Shown here in pieces: positions 9,836 through 19,996 of a stretch of DNA of 64,000 nt. The notes below the pieces were generated by a model. It saw only the letters and a program-made list of their open reading frames with translations. It did no database searches and was not told where the DNA came from. The stretch spans positions 27,956,968-28,020,967 of the forward strand of contig OY757939.1 of NCBI GenBank assembly GCA_963585895.1. Direction: 5' to 3'. The translations under genes were made by a program, and so were the position numbers. The DNA is from Sepioteuthis lessoniana (taxonomy: Eukaryota; Mollusca; Cephalopoda; Myopsida; Loliginidae). Every line of letters begins with the position of its first letter. Position 1 is the stretch's first letter.

Positions 9836-10005
9836 ACATATCAAACTTGGTGGGTTATTTAATGCCATATCCATCCATGTCGAAGAGCAGCTGGGATACA
9901 GTTTAATCGATAGCTGGAGGATAAGGGCATAAGTCCGAAAGTTCAAATTCCAACTCGCTTACTTCCAGACACTAATCCATCACTTTGCCACTTCGCCACG
10001 GTGAC
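9836..10005 (-). mobile_element. SINE family A, diverged copy
   Basis: TTGGTGGGTTATTTAATGCC, AGAGCAGC, ATAGCTGGAGGATAAGGGC and TCCAACTCGCTTACTTCC occur in the family order. The head ends at CACTTCGCCACGGTG. Confidence 0.6.
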
Positions 10006-10009
10006 TGTT

Positions 10010-11155
10010 TTGTTTTTTTTTCAATTTGCAAGTCGAATTTTATTTTTCTTCAGGTTCGACTTTTCTTTCTTTTTCTTTTCCTTTGCCGAGAGCAATATTA
10101 TTCAATATTATTCAATATTATTGCGAAAATAGCGACTACTATTTTATATGACTTTTAATAAAAAAAAATTTATTAAAAGACACCTTAGCTTTTTTTTTCC
10201 GGAAGCATGAGATTTTATGTATTCCACTTAAGGAAATACTATTTGAGATTATTCCTTACTTGGATGAGCCGAGAACTTTTTTAGCTGTCTCTTCCCTTGT
10301 ATGCATGTGAGTCGTAAATATGTGTATGTGGGAATAGGAATGTTCCTAAATTAGCCTCTTATCGAACCTTGCACAGTGTCTGTTTAATTACAGGGTTTAA
10401 AGTGAGAAAAAGCAGACGATAATCGATAAGATCAATACTACTGATTTATCAATATTATCAACAAGTCACAGAAGGGGAAAAGAAGTATCCACTCACAAAA
10501 AAAGAAATCGATCATAATTCTTTTTCAATTGAGTGATATCAATTACAATATATCAATTTTTTGTCTGTATCATATTCCCCCAGTCCCTATTTTTGAAATC
10601 CTTATCGACCAACGAGGGAATGGATTTCTTCCACATTGTGTTCAAAAAGTTTCGAGACAGACTTCCTGATTTTCTTACAAACAGATACGGATTCATCTAA
10701 AATGATATTCTTTCAAGAATTATTTGATTTCAAATAACGCTTAATTATTTTTAATTGAACAAAATTCTTTTGTTTACTCAAATGTGCTTTTACTAGCATT
10801 ACATTTATACCTGCTGATTTTTAGATGCATTCACTTATATATAAGTGCATAAACATACTTTCTCTCCTACATAGTGACATGTACGTACAAAGCTCTTTTA
10901 CACAAAAAATATATTAAGTAGACTTTGACAATGCAAACTGCTACATTGAATGTAAGAACTTTTCTTTCTTGCAATGCAAATATTGGGGCATATTTTCGCT
11001 CAAATTAATATTGCCTTCTCTTACAAGAAACGACTCTGTAACTTTTTATTTCAACAAAATCTTCACTCGAATTAAAGAAATGAAATTTATTAGATTTTTA
11101 GATTCTGAATTCTATTTAATCATTCACACACTTTTCAAGTATATACATCTATGAG
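10010..11155. other. AT-rich region without supported genes
   Basis: Low-complexity T-rich and AT-rich sequence. The only recognisable item is TTCAAAAAGTTTCGAGAC (about 10643-10660), which resembles a mariner terminal repeat, with no transposase beside it. A 61-residue ORF (10969-11154) has no recognisable motif and is probably chance. Confidence 0.5.
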
Positions 11156-11157
11156 AA

Positions 11158-11278
11158 GGTACGTATGATGTAATGGTTACCTTAGAAAAAACGGACTCGG
11201 TGACCTGAGTTCAAACCCTGGATAAGGCTGTTTGTATTCGACGCAAGTATCCTAGGGACAAAACACATTAGTGGGGGG
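11158..11278 (+). mobile_element. SINE family B head, truncated
   Basis: GATGTAATGGTTACC, GGACTCGGTGACCTGAGTTC and AAACCCTGGA form a family B tRNA-like head. After about 120 bp the sequence switches to family A. Confidence 0.55.
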
Positions 11279-11480
11279 AGGTCCTCGGGGTGTAATAGCT
11301 GAAGTGCTTGACTGGAGTCTTGAAGTAATCTATTTCGAACTCCAGTTGCGCTGTTGTTCAAATGAATGAGACCCCCCTATCCTACCATCTATGAGTTAAA
11401 TAATACAACTACTGTTCTTCTACAAAGATAGAATTGGCATTAAATAACACACGAAGATTTATATGCCATTAAATAAGAAT
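11279..11480 (+). mobile_element. SINE family A, near complete
   Basis: TGTAATAGCTGAAGTGCTTG then ACTGGAG form the tRNA-like head, TTTCGAACTCC the B box, and ACTACTGTTCTTCTACAAAG the body. The tail is ATTGGCATTAAATAACACAC then GAAGATTTATATGCC. It follows directly on the truncated family B copy, giving a chimaeric appearance. Confidence 0.65.
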
Positions 11481-11689
11481 GAAAGAAAGTAAAAAGTTAT
11501 GAATCTTTCTATTACCCTTCCAGCTCTGAGTAAATAGCAGAAAGGCGCTGGACTCTTTAACTCTGATTCGGAAACTGGTCAAGGAGAAGGAAAACTCTGA
11601 ATTTAAATCAGTTTAACACCACTTAAATAAATGAAACTGTTTCCTATCCTGAACTTACGGAGGGATAGCGTAGATGGAGCGTAAACGAG

Positions 11690-11979
11690 CTTGGTATGTG
11701 TGTTTTTGAGTGCAGGTGTGTATGTGTGTGCGTGTGTGTATGTTAGTGTGTATGAGTTTTGTTTGAGTGAGTGTTTGTGTGTTTATGTGCGAGTGTATGT
11801 TAGAGCGAATGTGTTTTTGTGTGAGCAAGTGTGTGTGTGTGTATGTGTGTGCTGCATGCGTGCATGTTAGTGCGTATGTGTTTTTGTGTGAGCGAGTGTA
11901 TGTGTGTGTGTGTGTTTATGCATGTTTGTGAGTGTTTGTGAGCGTGTGTGTATGTTAGTGCGTATGTGTTTTTATGTGA

Positions 11980-12014
<35 letters not shown>

Positions 12015-12835
12015 TGTGTGTGTTTGCGTACGAGTATGTGTGTGTGTGTGTGTGTGTGTTTGTGCGTGCCTGTGTGTGTTTTTGTGAGTGAGTGAGCGTG
12101 TGTGCATGTTTGCGCGGGAGTGTGCGTTTGTGTGTGAGTGTGTGTGCGCGTGCTTTTGTATGATCGTGTGTATCTGTGTGTGTGTAAATGTTTTTGAGTG
12201 TGAGGGAGAATGTGTGCGTGTTTATGTGTGAGTTTGACCGTTTGTTTGTGTGGGAGTATGGTTGTATTTGTGAGCGAGTGTTTATGTGTTTTTTGTAAGT
12301 GAGTGTGTGCATATTTGTGCGAGAGTATGCGTTTGTGTGTGAGTGTTTGTTTGTGTTTTTGCGTATGATCGTGTGTGTGTGAGAGAGTCAGTGTGTTTGT
12401 GTGTGAGTGTGTTTTTGTGTGTGAGAGTCAGTGTGTTCATTTTTGTGTGTGAGCGTGACCGTTTGTTTGTGTTTGAGTTTGTGTGTGAGCGTGTGTATGT
12501 GAGTGCGTGTGTTTTTTATGTGTGTGAGTGAGTATGTGCTTGTTTGTGCGCTTGTGTGTGAGTGTGTATGTGCTTGTTTTTGCATGTGAGTGTGTGCGTC
12601 TGTTTGTGTGGGAGTATGTTTGTGCTTGTGTAAGAGTGTGTGTGTGTTTTTGTGTGTGTAAGTGAGTGTGTGGTTGTTCGTGCGTTTATGTGTGAGTGTG
12701 TATGTGTGTGTGTTTATGTGTATTTGAGAGTGTTTGTGTGAGTGTGTGTGTTTTTTGTGAATGAGCATGTATATGAAAGTATGCATGTTTGTGTGTGTGT
12801 TTGTGTGTAAGTTTATGGTGTATGTGTGTGTTATG
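11690..12835 (+). repeat. 1.1-kb G+T-rich degenerate TG minisatellite
   Basis: The plus strand is almost only G and T: TGTG runs broken by GAGTG, TTTT and GCG, with one GA run at about 11981-12011. There is no constant unit length. Alternating purine-pyrimidine dominates. The apparent ORFs of 150-170 residues (His/Thr- or Val/Cys-rich) are by-products of the repeat and were not called. Confidence 0.9.
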
Positions 12836-12987
12836 GCAGCTACATTGAATTCGAATACGGCCATCGTATGACATATTTAATTATTGAACGATTGATACGA
12901 AGCAGTAACTATGCTCAAATCTTTTTTTTTTTTTTTTGATGAAATAAACCGAATCACTAACTTTCAATAACTTATGTAAATCGTTTA

Positions 12988-13143
12988 CTAATTTTGCTTA
13001 GTATGGCATATAGGCCTCAGTTTGCTTACAGTACCTGCTGTTCCTTGGAGGTTAACAACATCGGACCCATTATTGCTTAACGTGGGCAATTTGACAAGAG
13101 CCAGTGCTATCAGTGTCACTCCCACCAACGCACACGTCTTCAT
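12988..13143 (-). CDS. Candidate small secreted peptide or first exon
   Basis: A 51-residue ORF starts MKTCALVGVTLIALALVKLP and continues TLSNNGSDVVNLQGTAG. The start has a short basic N-terminus and a hydrophobic core of about 14 residues, as in a signal peptide. Two possible splice donors, CAG|GTACTG and ACT|GTAAGC, lie about 110-115 nt after the ATG, so the segment could be a first coding exon whose protein continues elsewhere. A TATA-like ATTATATAAC lies about 30-40 nt upstream of the ATG. It is locally more GC-rich than its flanks and carries none of the dispersed repeats recognised here. No homologue is recognised, and chance cannot be excluded. Confidence 0.35.
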   Translation of the reverse strand: MKTCALVGVTLIALALVKLPTLSNNGSDVVNLQGTAGTVSKLRPICHTKQN

Positions 13144-13479
13144 ACAAACTTTTTCCGTCTCGCGTTTAATGATAGTGTTATATAATTAAGGTATCGAATT
13201 ACATTTTATTATTTAGTTTGGTAAGGCTTTTTCTTCTGAACTTTTTGTCAACAAAGGTAAAGACATGCCGATTAAAAACTTTCAGTAGAATTATAGTGAT
13301 CCTGAAAATTTGTTAGTGTTATTTGTTTCGTTTGATTGGTAGTTGTCGGTTTGGGGGTTTGATATCTGACTCTATTTGCTCTTCTCTATCTCATTTAATT
13401 GGTTGGCTTCTTCTGTGTCTGTAGAAGGCAGCAAAGGAATTACTAAAGGAAGGAAGACAAGAGACTAAAATACCTTTAA

Positions 13480-14110
13480 AATTTCAACTTTATTTTTGAG
13501 TTTCTTACGGCTACTCTATAGAAAGGTCTTCCTGGACTATTAGAGAACTGTCATTTCTCCCAAATTAGGCGTTGAAATGCACTACTTGTTTTCGGTGGTT
13601 GATAAGTCCAAAGTTGTTGTGGCTATGTCTAGCGGATGTTTTAATATAGGCTGCTGCTAGAGAAGACAACGCTCTTACAAGTACGAGACTTTGGCGGACA
13701 CGTGCGCTACCTGCTAGCGGCAGAGGGAAATAAAGTCCGTCTTGTATTGTAAGGTGATATCGTCGGTCTAAGTTATAAAGAGAACAAGAGGCAAATTTCT
13801 GGGAAGGACAGAGTGAAGAAAAAAATAATAAGTCAAAACAGCAAACAGTGAGTCGATAGAAGCAGCCGGCTGGCCTCTGAGTGACTCAGCCTATACGTCA
13901 GCCAGTCACGGATGAATGACTACATTGATTAAAAATAACTTGAAAAAACCGGAGGTTCCAAATCTTCGGCGCAAGATTCCTCCCGCCGACACCAGGCGAA
14001 AGTAAGGGGGTGACTCGGTTTGAAAGTAAATTGACTAGAAGACGTGACAAGTTAAAGACAGTCAGTTGAACACCAACCTGGGTGATGTAAAGATAGATGA
14101 AAATTGCGGC
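13480..14110. other. Moderately GC-rich unassigned segment
   Basis: Not AT-rich like its surroundings and carrying an AATAAA near 13730, but with no coding signature. A 72-residue minus ORF (13898-14116) has no family match that can be seen. It may be part of the retroelement remnant that follows. Confidence 0.3.
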
Positions 14111-14114
14111 TTCC

Positions 14115-14545
14115 ATTTAAGGGTGAGTTCCAAAAATGGACTCACCCCAGACGTGAACCTATGAAGACGAAACTAGCGCACAAGCATGCTCAACCTGCAC
14201 TAGAAAACCAGGAAAACGTCAAGGTCTGTGTCTGCTCTCACTTTATCCTCATGACATGTTTCTTTTTGTCAAGCTAAAGCGGTTGACTCAACTTTCATAT
14301 CCTCTTTCTTTCTCCCAGCGACTATTAAACAAATTTTAGTAGCAAATGACCTTTCGTGCAAGTTAACTAAGCGTTTCGTGTGTTCGTCAGCTTTTCCCAC
14401 CAGGAGGTTACAACAGGGTCCGACTACTACTTAAGACATGGCGATACGGCCATTAACACATTCGAGCACAATAGTACATTTGGTGTGTAACTTAACAACG
14501 TTCTATCTAAGACCGGTGGTGTTACTACGTCTATTTGGTACTGTG
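14115..14545 (+). mobile_element. Candidate LTR-retroelement remnant, family H, copy 1
   Basis: Aligns loosely with 47130-47560 through AAGGTCTGTGTCTGCTCTC, AAGCGGTTGACTCAACTTT, AGGTTACAACAGGGTCCG and GTCTATTTGGT. The shared end GGTTACAAC followed by GGGTCCG resembles an LTR end plus leader. Ends and target duplications could not be fixed. Confidence 0.4.
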
Positions 14546-14549
14546 ATGA

Positions 14550-14790
14550 TACAGCATCGACCTGGGTTCAATCCCAGGTCGAGTCACACAAAAGACTAAA
14601 AAAAATGCTACTTGATGCCTCCTTGCTTAACACTCAGCATTATAAGGTACGGATCATGAGTAAAGTGGGTCAATCCTGGAAAAGGAGTAGCGCCCTCCCC
14701 GACACCTTGGTGTAGTACCTATCAAAAAGGGAGCCCTCGGATCACCCTTGGGTCACCCTCGACTTCGGTCGCCAAATTTACTTTTAATTT
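14550..14790 (+). mobile_element. tRNA-derived SINE, family C, missing its first bases
   Basis: Begins at the B-box region CCTGGGTTCAATCCCAGGTC, then CTTGCTTAACACTCAGCATT, ATAAGGTACGG, AGCGCCCTCCCC and a tail AAAGGGAGCC ... TCGGTCGCCAAATTTACTT. The A-box half of the tRNA-like head is absent, replaced by the family H remnant. Confidence 0.7.
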
Positions 14791-15169
14791 ATGATACAGC
14801 ACCAAAGGTAAAGTTCAGGTGAGTTTGAAGGTCTTCTGATGGGAGAGTGAACCAGCGTGCCGATAAGCGGACACGTTGTTTTACCCACCAGCTGCAGAAA
14901 AAAAGTAGTTCTTTTCAATCCAAGGGGTCACAGCAGAATAAGAAAGAGTTTCTATCTAGAGCCAGTAAGTCTGTTTTCAGACATGCGCGGATTTTGCTTC
15001 CTGTCAAAGGGTTCTGGGAACTGATACACTTTGGATTTATTTTATTTCTTTTTATTTTTCAAAACCACTACAAAATAAATATCGTCTTTCTTCACTGATA
15101 AATGTATCAGAACTATCCCCACTATTTTCTTTCTTCTCACATGATTTATGGACTCTGAATTCTGTGTTA
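14791..15169. other. No supported feature
   Basis: Contains an 83-residue ORF (14847-15098) without recognisable motifs and AT-rich sequence. Nothing else is seen. Confidence 0.4.
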
Positions 15170-15375
15170 GATTTTACGCTGAAATACTAATATCTACTAC
15201 ACCGAGGTGTGCGACTCCATTTCTTGGATTGGTCCACTTTACCCTTGATTCGTACCTTATAATACTGAGTGTCAAGCAAGACGGCATCAAATACCATTTT
15301 TGAGTCTTTGGTATGACTCGACCTGGGATTGAACCCAGTCTCCCGGACCATTGGTGAACTCTCAACTCATTGTAC
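15170..15375 (-). mobile_element. SINE family C, left arm of a palindrome
   Basis: Minus-strand copy. Its head (GACCATTGGTGAACTCTCAA on the plus strand) points toward the adjacent plus-strand copy at 15397-15655, with a short TA spacer between them. Confidence 0.8.
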
Positions 15376-15396
15376 AATTATATATATATATATAAA

Positions 15397-15655
15397 CCAA
15401 TTCATTGGTCTAGTGGGTTGAATGTTCGCCAATGGTCCGGGAGACCTGGGTTCAATCCCAGGTCGCATCATACCAAAGATTTCAAAAATGGTTCTTAATA
15501 CTTCCTTGCTTAACACTCAACAATATAAGGTACGTATCAAGAGTAAAGTGGACAAATCCAGGGAATAGAGTTGCAACCTCCCCTACACCTTTTTGTAAAA
15601 GCTATTGAAAAGGGAGCCTTCTGGTTGCCTTTGACTACGGTCGATAACTTTACTT
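15397..15655 (+). mobile_element. SINE family C, full length, right arm of a palindrome
   Basis: The best preserved family C copy. The tRNA-like head is GGTCTAGTGGGTTGAATGTT with CCTGGGTTCAATCCCAGGTC. The body is CTTGCTTAACACTCAACAAT, ATAAGGTACG and TCCCCTACACC. The tail is AAAAGGGAGCCTTCTGGTTG then CCTTTGACTACGGTCG. A-box-like TAGTGGGTTGAA and B-box GGTTCAATCC are both present. Confidence 0.85.
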
Positions 15656-15689
15656 CTTACTTTATATATATAGATATATATAGGTATCA

Positions 15690-16968
15690 TACAATGACTG
15701 ATGTTTATACAACAGCATTGCTTCTAACAAAGCCTTCATCAGATGATAACTCTGGGTTCAGGCATGGTTTCAGGACCAAAACATCATTACCACTAGCCCA
15801 GATCGCCCCAGCAGTATCTCACGACACCACCAGACTTTGTCAGATTGTTGTCGCTCTATGGGATTGCCAGATCCACGCTGATGCTGTTAGAGCCTCATCT
15901 TGGATCTTTGCCATATATTTCCTCTTGTCTGATGGAGTAAGTCCAAGATTAGTCAAGAAAACGGAGGTTGAGTTGGCAATAAAACCTCTACATCAGACTT
16001 CGATAGGAAATACATTTGTTATCCAGCCATTTCTGACACATTGTTCTCGCAGATCCTCATATTTTTCCAACTTACGCTAATGTGCCCAGTCGAATTTTTT
16101 TTCAAAAGGGACCGTAGACTCAATAACGAAAACTTTTTTTGCTTTAACGGACCAAATGACAATATCTGGACGCTTTGTCGTTAACGCTATTTCAGTTGGA
16201 AATATGAAGTAATGTTTTAAATCGGTTGCGACGTGCCAGTCCGTGCAGCCCTCAAGCAAAGATGGTTTACGTATATTTTTACGTGCAATTTTCGAAACAT
16301 TTCCTTCTTTAACGAACTGAATTGCTCTGTTGCTGATAATATTTAGAGCTTTATTGGCAGTCTCACGACATATTTTTGAAACCTCAGAAAAAAATCTCCT
16401 GGACTTCGTTTCGTCTCCAAGTATAGCTTCTTAGACCGTACTCACATCCAGTGAGAATATGTTTGAGGCTCTACATCGGTCGGATGTAGTTAACCCCCAG
16501 CATAAAGGTTACCCGGTGTTGGTAAAACATCGTAGACTGCTTTTATCAGGAAACTTAATTTCTTTGGTTCCATGTGACAGCTCTGTCTTTTGCAACTTAG
16601 TCCATACGCCCTGTTTTCTTTGTCCTACAGCTGTAGCAAAACGCCTAACTTCCTCAAGATCATGAATTTCTTCTGACACCATTTTTCTTCTGTTTGACAT
16701 GAATTCTTTGGACCATCAACGCTGTGGATATAGACCTAGACCTGCTTTTCGATTTGCCACAGTGCCAATTATTTCTTTCATCCTAAGGGCCGATTCTGCA
16801 TTCTCGACGGCTATTTTTGCCTTTTATTTCTGACCGGTTATCACAGGAGGCTGGGCGTTCTTCACTAGTGGGCCGCGAGAGTCCCACAGCATTTGGAAGA
16901 GTCGACCTTTTCCTAATTTATATTCCTCAGCAAGTGACAACGTTGGAAGTTTTAGTTTTGTTATATAT
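15690..16968 (-). pseudogene. Non-LTR retrotransposon C-terminal region with PD..E motif
   Basis: Read in order on the minus strand: LAEEYKLGKGR and LWDSRGP; SNRRKMVSEEIHDLEEVRRF then ATAVGQRKQGVWTKLQ; AVYDVLPTPGNLY after a frameshift; a degraded C..C..H..C-type region; then RPDIVIWSVKAKKVFVIEST and VPFEKKF. After a further frameshift come RNGWITNVFPIEV and CRGF. This series is known from the C-terminus of retroelement reverse transcriptases in many animals. The RPDI...E-S-TVPFE pattern resembles a PD-(D/E)XK nuclease core (inference). At least three frame breaks are visible. A 169-residue plus ORF at 15571-16080 is only its antisense shadow. Confidence 0.7.
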
Positions 16969-16986
16969 ATATATATATATATATTA
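16969..16986. repeat. TA microsatellite
   Basis: Short TA run at the 5' edge of the LINE fragment. The sequence from 16987 to 17240 shows no feature. Confidence 0.85.
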
Positions 16987-17242
16987 TTTCCATCCTATTT
17001 GTTCAATTCGTTCTTTCTTTTATATTCTTCTTTACGTATTAAATTCTTGTTAAAAAAACACTCAACGTCAGTCGTTTGTCTTTTGCCAAGTTGCTATTGA
17101 ACTGTCTTGTTTTCATCTGTTCCTCCATCCAACAATTATTCACAAAATTTGAGATAAGCAGAGAAATTACCCCGAGCCAATGATCTTGTTATCCAGCATT
17201 AAAATACAAATTCAATTTATGTTGAGGCATTAGCCGTAACAA

Positions 17243-17243
17243 T

Positions 17244-17313
<70 letters not shown>
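17243..17313. repeat. CA-TA-GA compound microsatellite
   Basis: CA repeats, then TA, then GA in succession. Confidence 0.95.
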
Positions 17314-17316
<3 letters not shown>

Positions 17317-17399
17317 GGTACATAAAGAGAGGATTAGGGAAAGAAATGATGAGATAGACGAAATGACTGATTGATTTTTAAGTGGTAGTCTGTTTAAAC

Positions 17400-18330
17400 A
17401 GTTTTTGTGATTTTCCTTTCGTTTTTATTCATTGAAGCTTTTACGTATATCGGCATCAGGAATTGTTCGAAAAAGTTTAACTGCTTTTTGTTCCAGCATT
17501 TTTTTTCTATCAGCTGCGATTCTTTTTTTCTTTCTTTCTTTCTTTCTTTTTTTTACTTTTTCTTTTCTTTTCTTTTTTCTTTCTTCTTTCTCTTTCTATT
17601 TATTCATTTAACTAATTTTTGTTTGCTGTTTTGATTTTTTCCATTTATACGTGCCTTTTTTTTCTTTTTTTTTTTCATCCGATTTCTTTATTTCATTCTT
17701 TCACTTTTCTTTCTTTTGATTGATCTCTTTTTCTTTTTTCTTTCTTTTTTTTTTTCAACTCGCTCTCTTCTCTGTTTCCTTTCTTTAGATCTTTTTTCTC
17801 TTTCTCCTTTCTTCTTTTATTTAATTATTTATTTTGCTGTCTCGGTTTCTTCTAGGCTTTTGCCTTTTCCTCTTTCTTTCTTTCTTTCTTTCTTTTCTTC
17901 TTTCTTTCTTTCTTTAATTCATTAAATTTTTCGTCTGTTCGATCCATTTCATCTATTCTTCATTCCTAGATATTTTCTAAACTCTTTTTCTTTCGTTTTC
18001 TTTCTTTTTCTTTCTTTCTTTCTTTCGTATGCTTTCTTTCTTTTTTCTTTCATTCGCTTTTCTTAAAACTTTTTTCTTTCATTTTCCATATGAAAAAGAA
18101 AGAGCTTTTGAGAGAGTATTACTTCTAACTTGTTTGATTTCTCTCTCTCTTATGCTGTTATTTTCTTTCATTCTAATTTTCTTATTCCCCCAACTCACTC
18201 TCTCTCTCTATCTTTTCATTTCTTTCTTTATATCATACTTTCTCTTTTTGTTCTTCCTCCCTTTTTTTGTTTGAATTATTTCTCGTGTTTCTATCGCTTT
18301 TTAAACTATTTCTATTCTACCTTGGGACAT
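17400..18330 (+). repeat. 0.9-kb polypyrimidine tract (TTTC-rich)
   Basis: The plus strand is dominated by T and C with many TTTC and TTTTC units, interrupted by short mixed sequence. It has no constant period. Phe/Ser/Leu-rich ORFs within it are artefacts of the composition. Confidence 0.9.
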
Positions 18331-18654
18331 CAATTTACACTCGACCAAATTGAACTCAACAGACAGCCCTTTCGTCTGTAAAGATTGAAATCACTCTATT
18401 CCGTATCTTATCAAATCTGCTTGTAAAGAATTTGCGTAATTTCTTCTTATATACACAAAAATCATTGATTCTTGTAAAAAGTTGCTTACACAATTGTTTA
18501 CTATCTTAATTAAGAGCTACCGACAATATAAGTTTGATTCTAGTCCAGGAAAAAAACTAGAAGTACAATAAATATTTTATGGGATAAAAAAAAAGAATCC
18601 TATAAAAGATAGGTAGTCAAAATAATCAAGAACGATTGACGGTCATAATGTTCA

Positions 18655-18890
18655 GACCAACCAATTAGTGTTCACCAATGGTCCGTGAGACTAGGTTCAA
18701 TCCCAGGTCGCGTCATACCAAAGACTTTAAAAATGGTACTTGATACGTCCTTACTTAACACTCAGCAATATAAGGTACGTATCAAGGTTAAAGCGAGCCA
18801 AGACAGGAAAGAAGTAGTACCCTCCCCTACATCTGGGTGTTGTAGCTATTGAAAAGGGAGCCTTCTGGTCGCCCTCGACTACGGTCCCAT
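18655..18890 (+). mobile_element. SINE family C, near full length
   Basis: Has TTAGTGTTCACCAATGGTCC, AGGTTCAATCCCAGGTCGCG, the TAAGGTACG block, CTCCCCTACATCTGG and the tail GGGAGCCTTCTGGTCGCCCT then CGACTACGGTC. Confidence 0.8.
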
Positions 18891-18978
18891 ATCTTCTGCT
18901 GAAGCACTTTCGACCATCAGGAGTCGTGAAGTTTTAGTTAACAGTTTATTTTGAGTTTTATAGTTTTAATTATTTGTA

Positions 18979-18982
18979 GCGT
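18979..18982. repeat. Target site duplication of solo LTR
   Basis: GCGT, repeated at 19523-19526. Confidence 0.65.
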
Positions 18983-19522
18983 TGTGACGATACCCCCTCG
19001 GCCCGCCGAATACGTCAACTTCTTCAAACCATTTCACTTCTTGGCTGGTGATCAACTAGTGGTTCTGATAGGGGTATCGCACATTTCTTCAAAATACAAT
19101 CAAGAAATACAATCAAGGGAGCGGGGAAAAAAGAACAAACGAACAATATGCTTGGGTTAACTTAAGGTGCAAGAGAGGAGTTATGTAATATTGCATTCCC
19201 TTTGTGCATATGTAGACTAACGTTAGCGTGGATTTCTAGCGAAATTTCTACAAAGCTACTAGGAATGCCAACCCATCTTGACCGGTCTTCTTTCACTGGT
19301 ACTGGACTCACTCATGCCGACTGCTCACTTCTGCTGTCCACTGTCGACTGGCCACTAGCGTCACCCTTCGCCAACTACCTTCTCTGAGTTCCTTTGTCCA
19401 ACTGGTCTCGCGTTCCCTTACCCACTTCCGGTCACGTCAAGATTGCGGGCTCAGGCCTTTGTTTGGTTTCGCGCCAAAACAAAGGGATCATCTGCTTGGC
19501 GGACCACCTACATAGTGTTACA
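18983..19522 (+). mobile_element. Solo LTR, family I, copy 1 (540 bp)
   Basis: Starts TGTGACGATACC and ends GTGTTACA, an inverted TGTGAC/GTTACA terminus in TG...CA form, flanked by GCGT on both sides. Internal blocks GAACAAACGAACAATATGC and GGTTTCGCGCCAAAACAAAG are shared with 33408-33985 and the minus-strand copy 54840-55439. There is no coding interior. A 4-bp duplication would suit a Ty3-like element, but the superfamily is not proven. Confidence 0.75.
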
Positions 19523-19990
19523 GCGTTTTCATTTTAAAGTGGTCAGTTGGAATGTTTTCACTGTTTTGTCTTAAAACGTTCAGTCAGAAAGGTTTTAGTA
19601 AATATATATTCTGTTGAATGTGAGTTCTAATTATAAGTTTTCTATTTTGATAATTAAAAATATTTAGCATGTTTGTATCTGCGGTAAATGCTATATATAT
19701 ATATATATATATATATATCAACTGTTAAGAATCACAAAAAAAACTCATGCAATCTTAGTTGAACATATTTCAATATTTCGATCCTTGAATGAAAATGTCT
19801 AAGCGGGAATAATAATGAACTCCCGAGTCATTCTATTCATTTTTGACGCCTGCCTGAAAATTAAGTAATCGAAAATTCTTTTTTGAATTGGTGCGTTAAA
19901 TATTCATTGCATATTGCCCTACTCATAGGGTATTGAATATTTTATTAGTTTTTACTTTAAATTTTATTCTAAAACCAACTCGCACTCGCA
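19523..19990. other. AT-rich spacer with TA microsatellite
   Basis: TA run at 19691-19718. No gene is seen. Confidence 0.6.
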
Positions 19991-19996
19991 TTAATA

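Noticed and set aside
10643-10660. Isolated mariner-like terminal repeat
   Set aside because: No partner repeat or transposase nearby. The 18-bp resemblance alone is weak.
11800-12864. Long His/Thr-rich ORFs (158-170 residues)
   Set aside because: Antisense of the TG-rich tract.
15397-15470. Functional tRNA gene in SINE C head
   Set aside because: The B-box arm pairs, but the acceptor and anticodon arms do not. The sequence continues into the SINE body seen in about ten copies.
15571-16080. 169-residue plus-strand ORF
   Set aside because: Antisense to the decayed retroelement C-terminus on the minus strand, which has recognisable family blocks.
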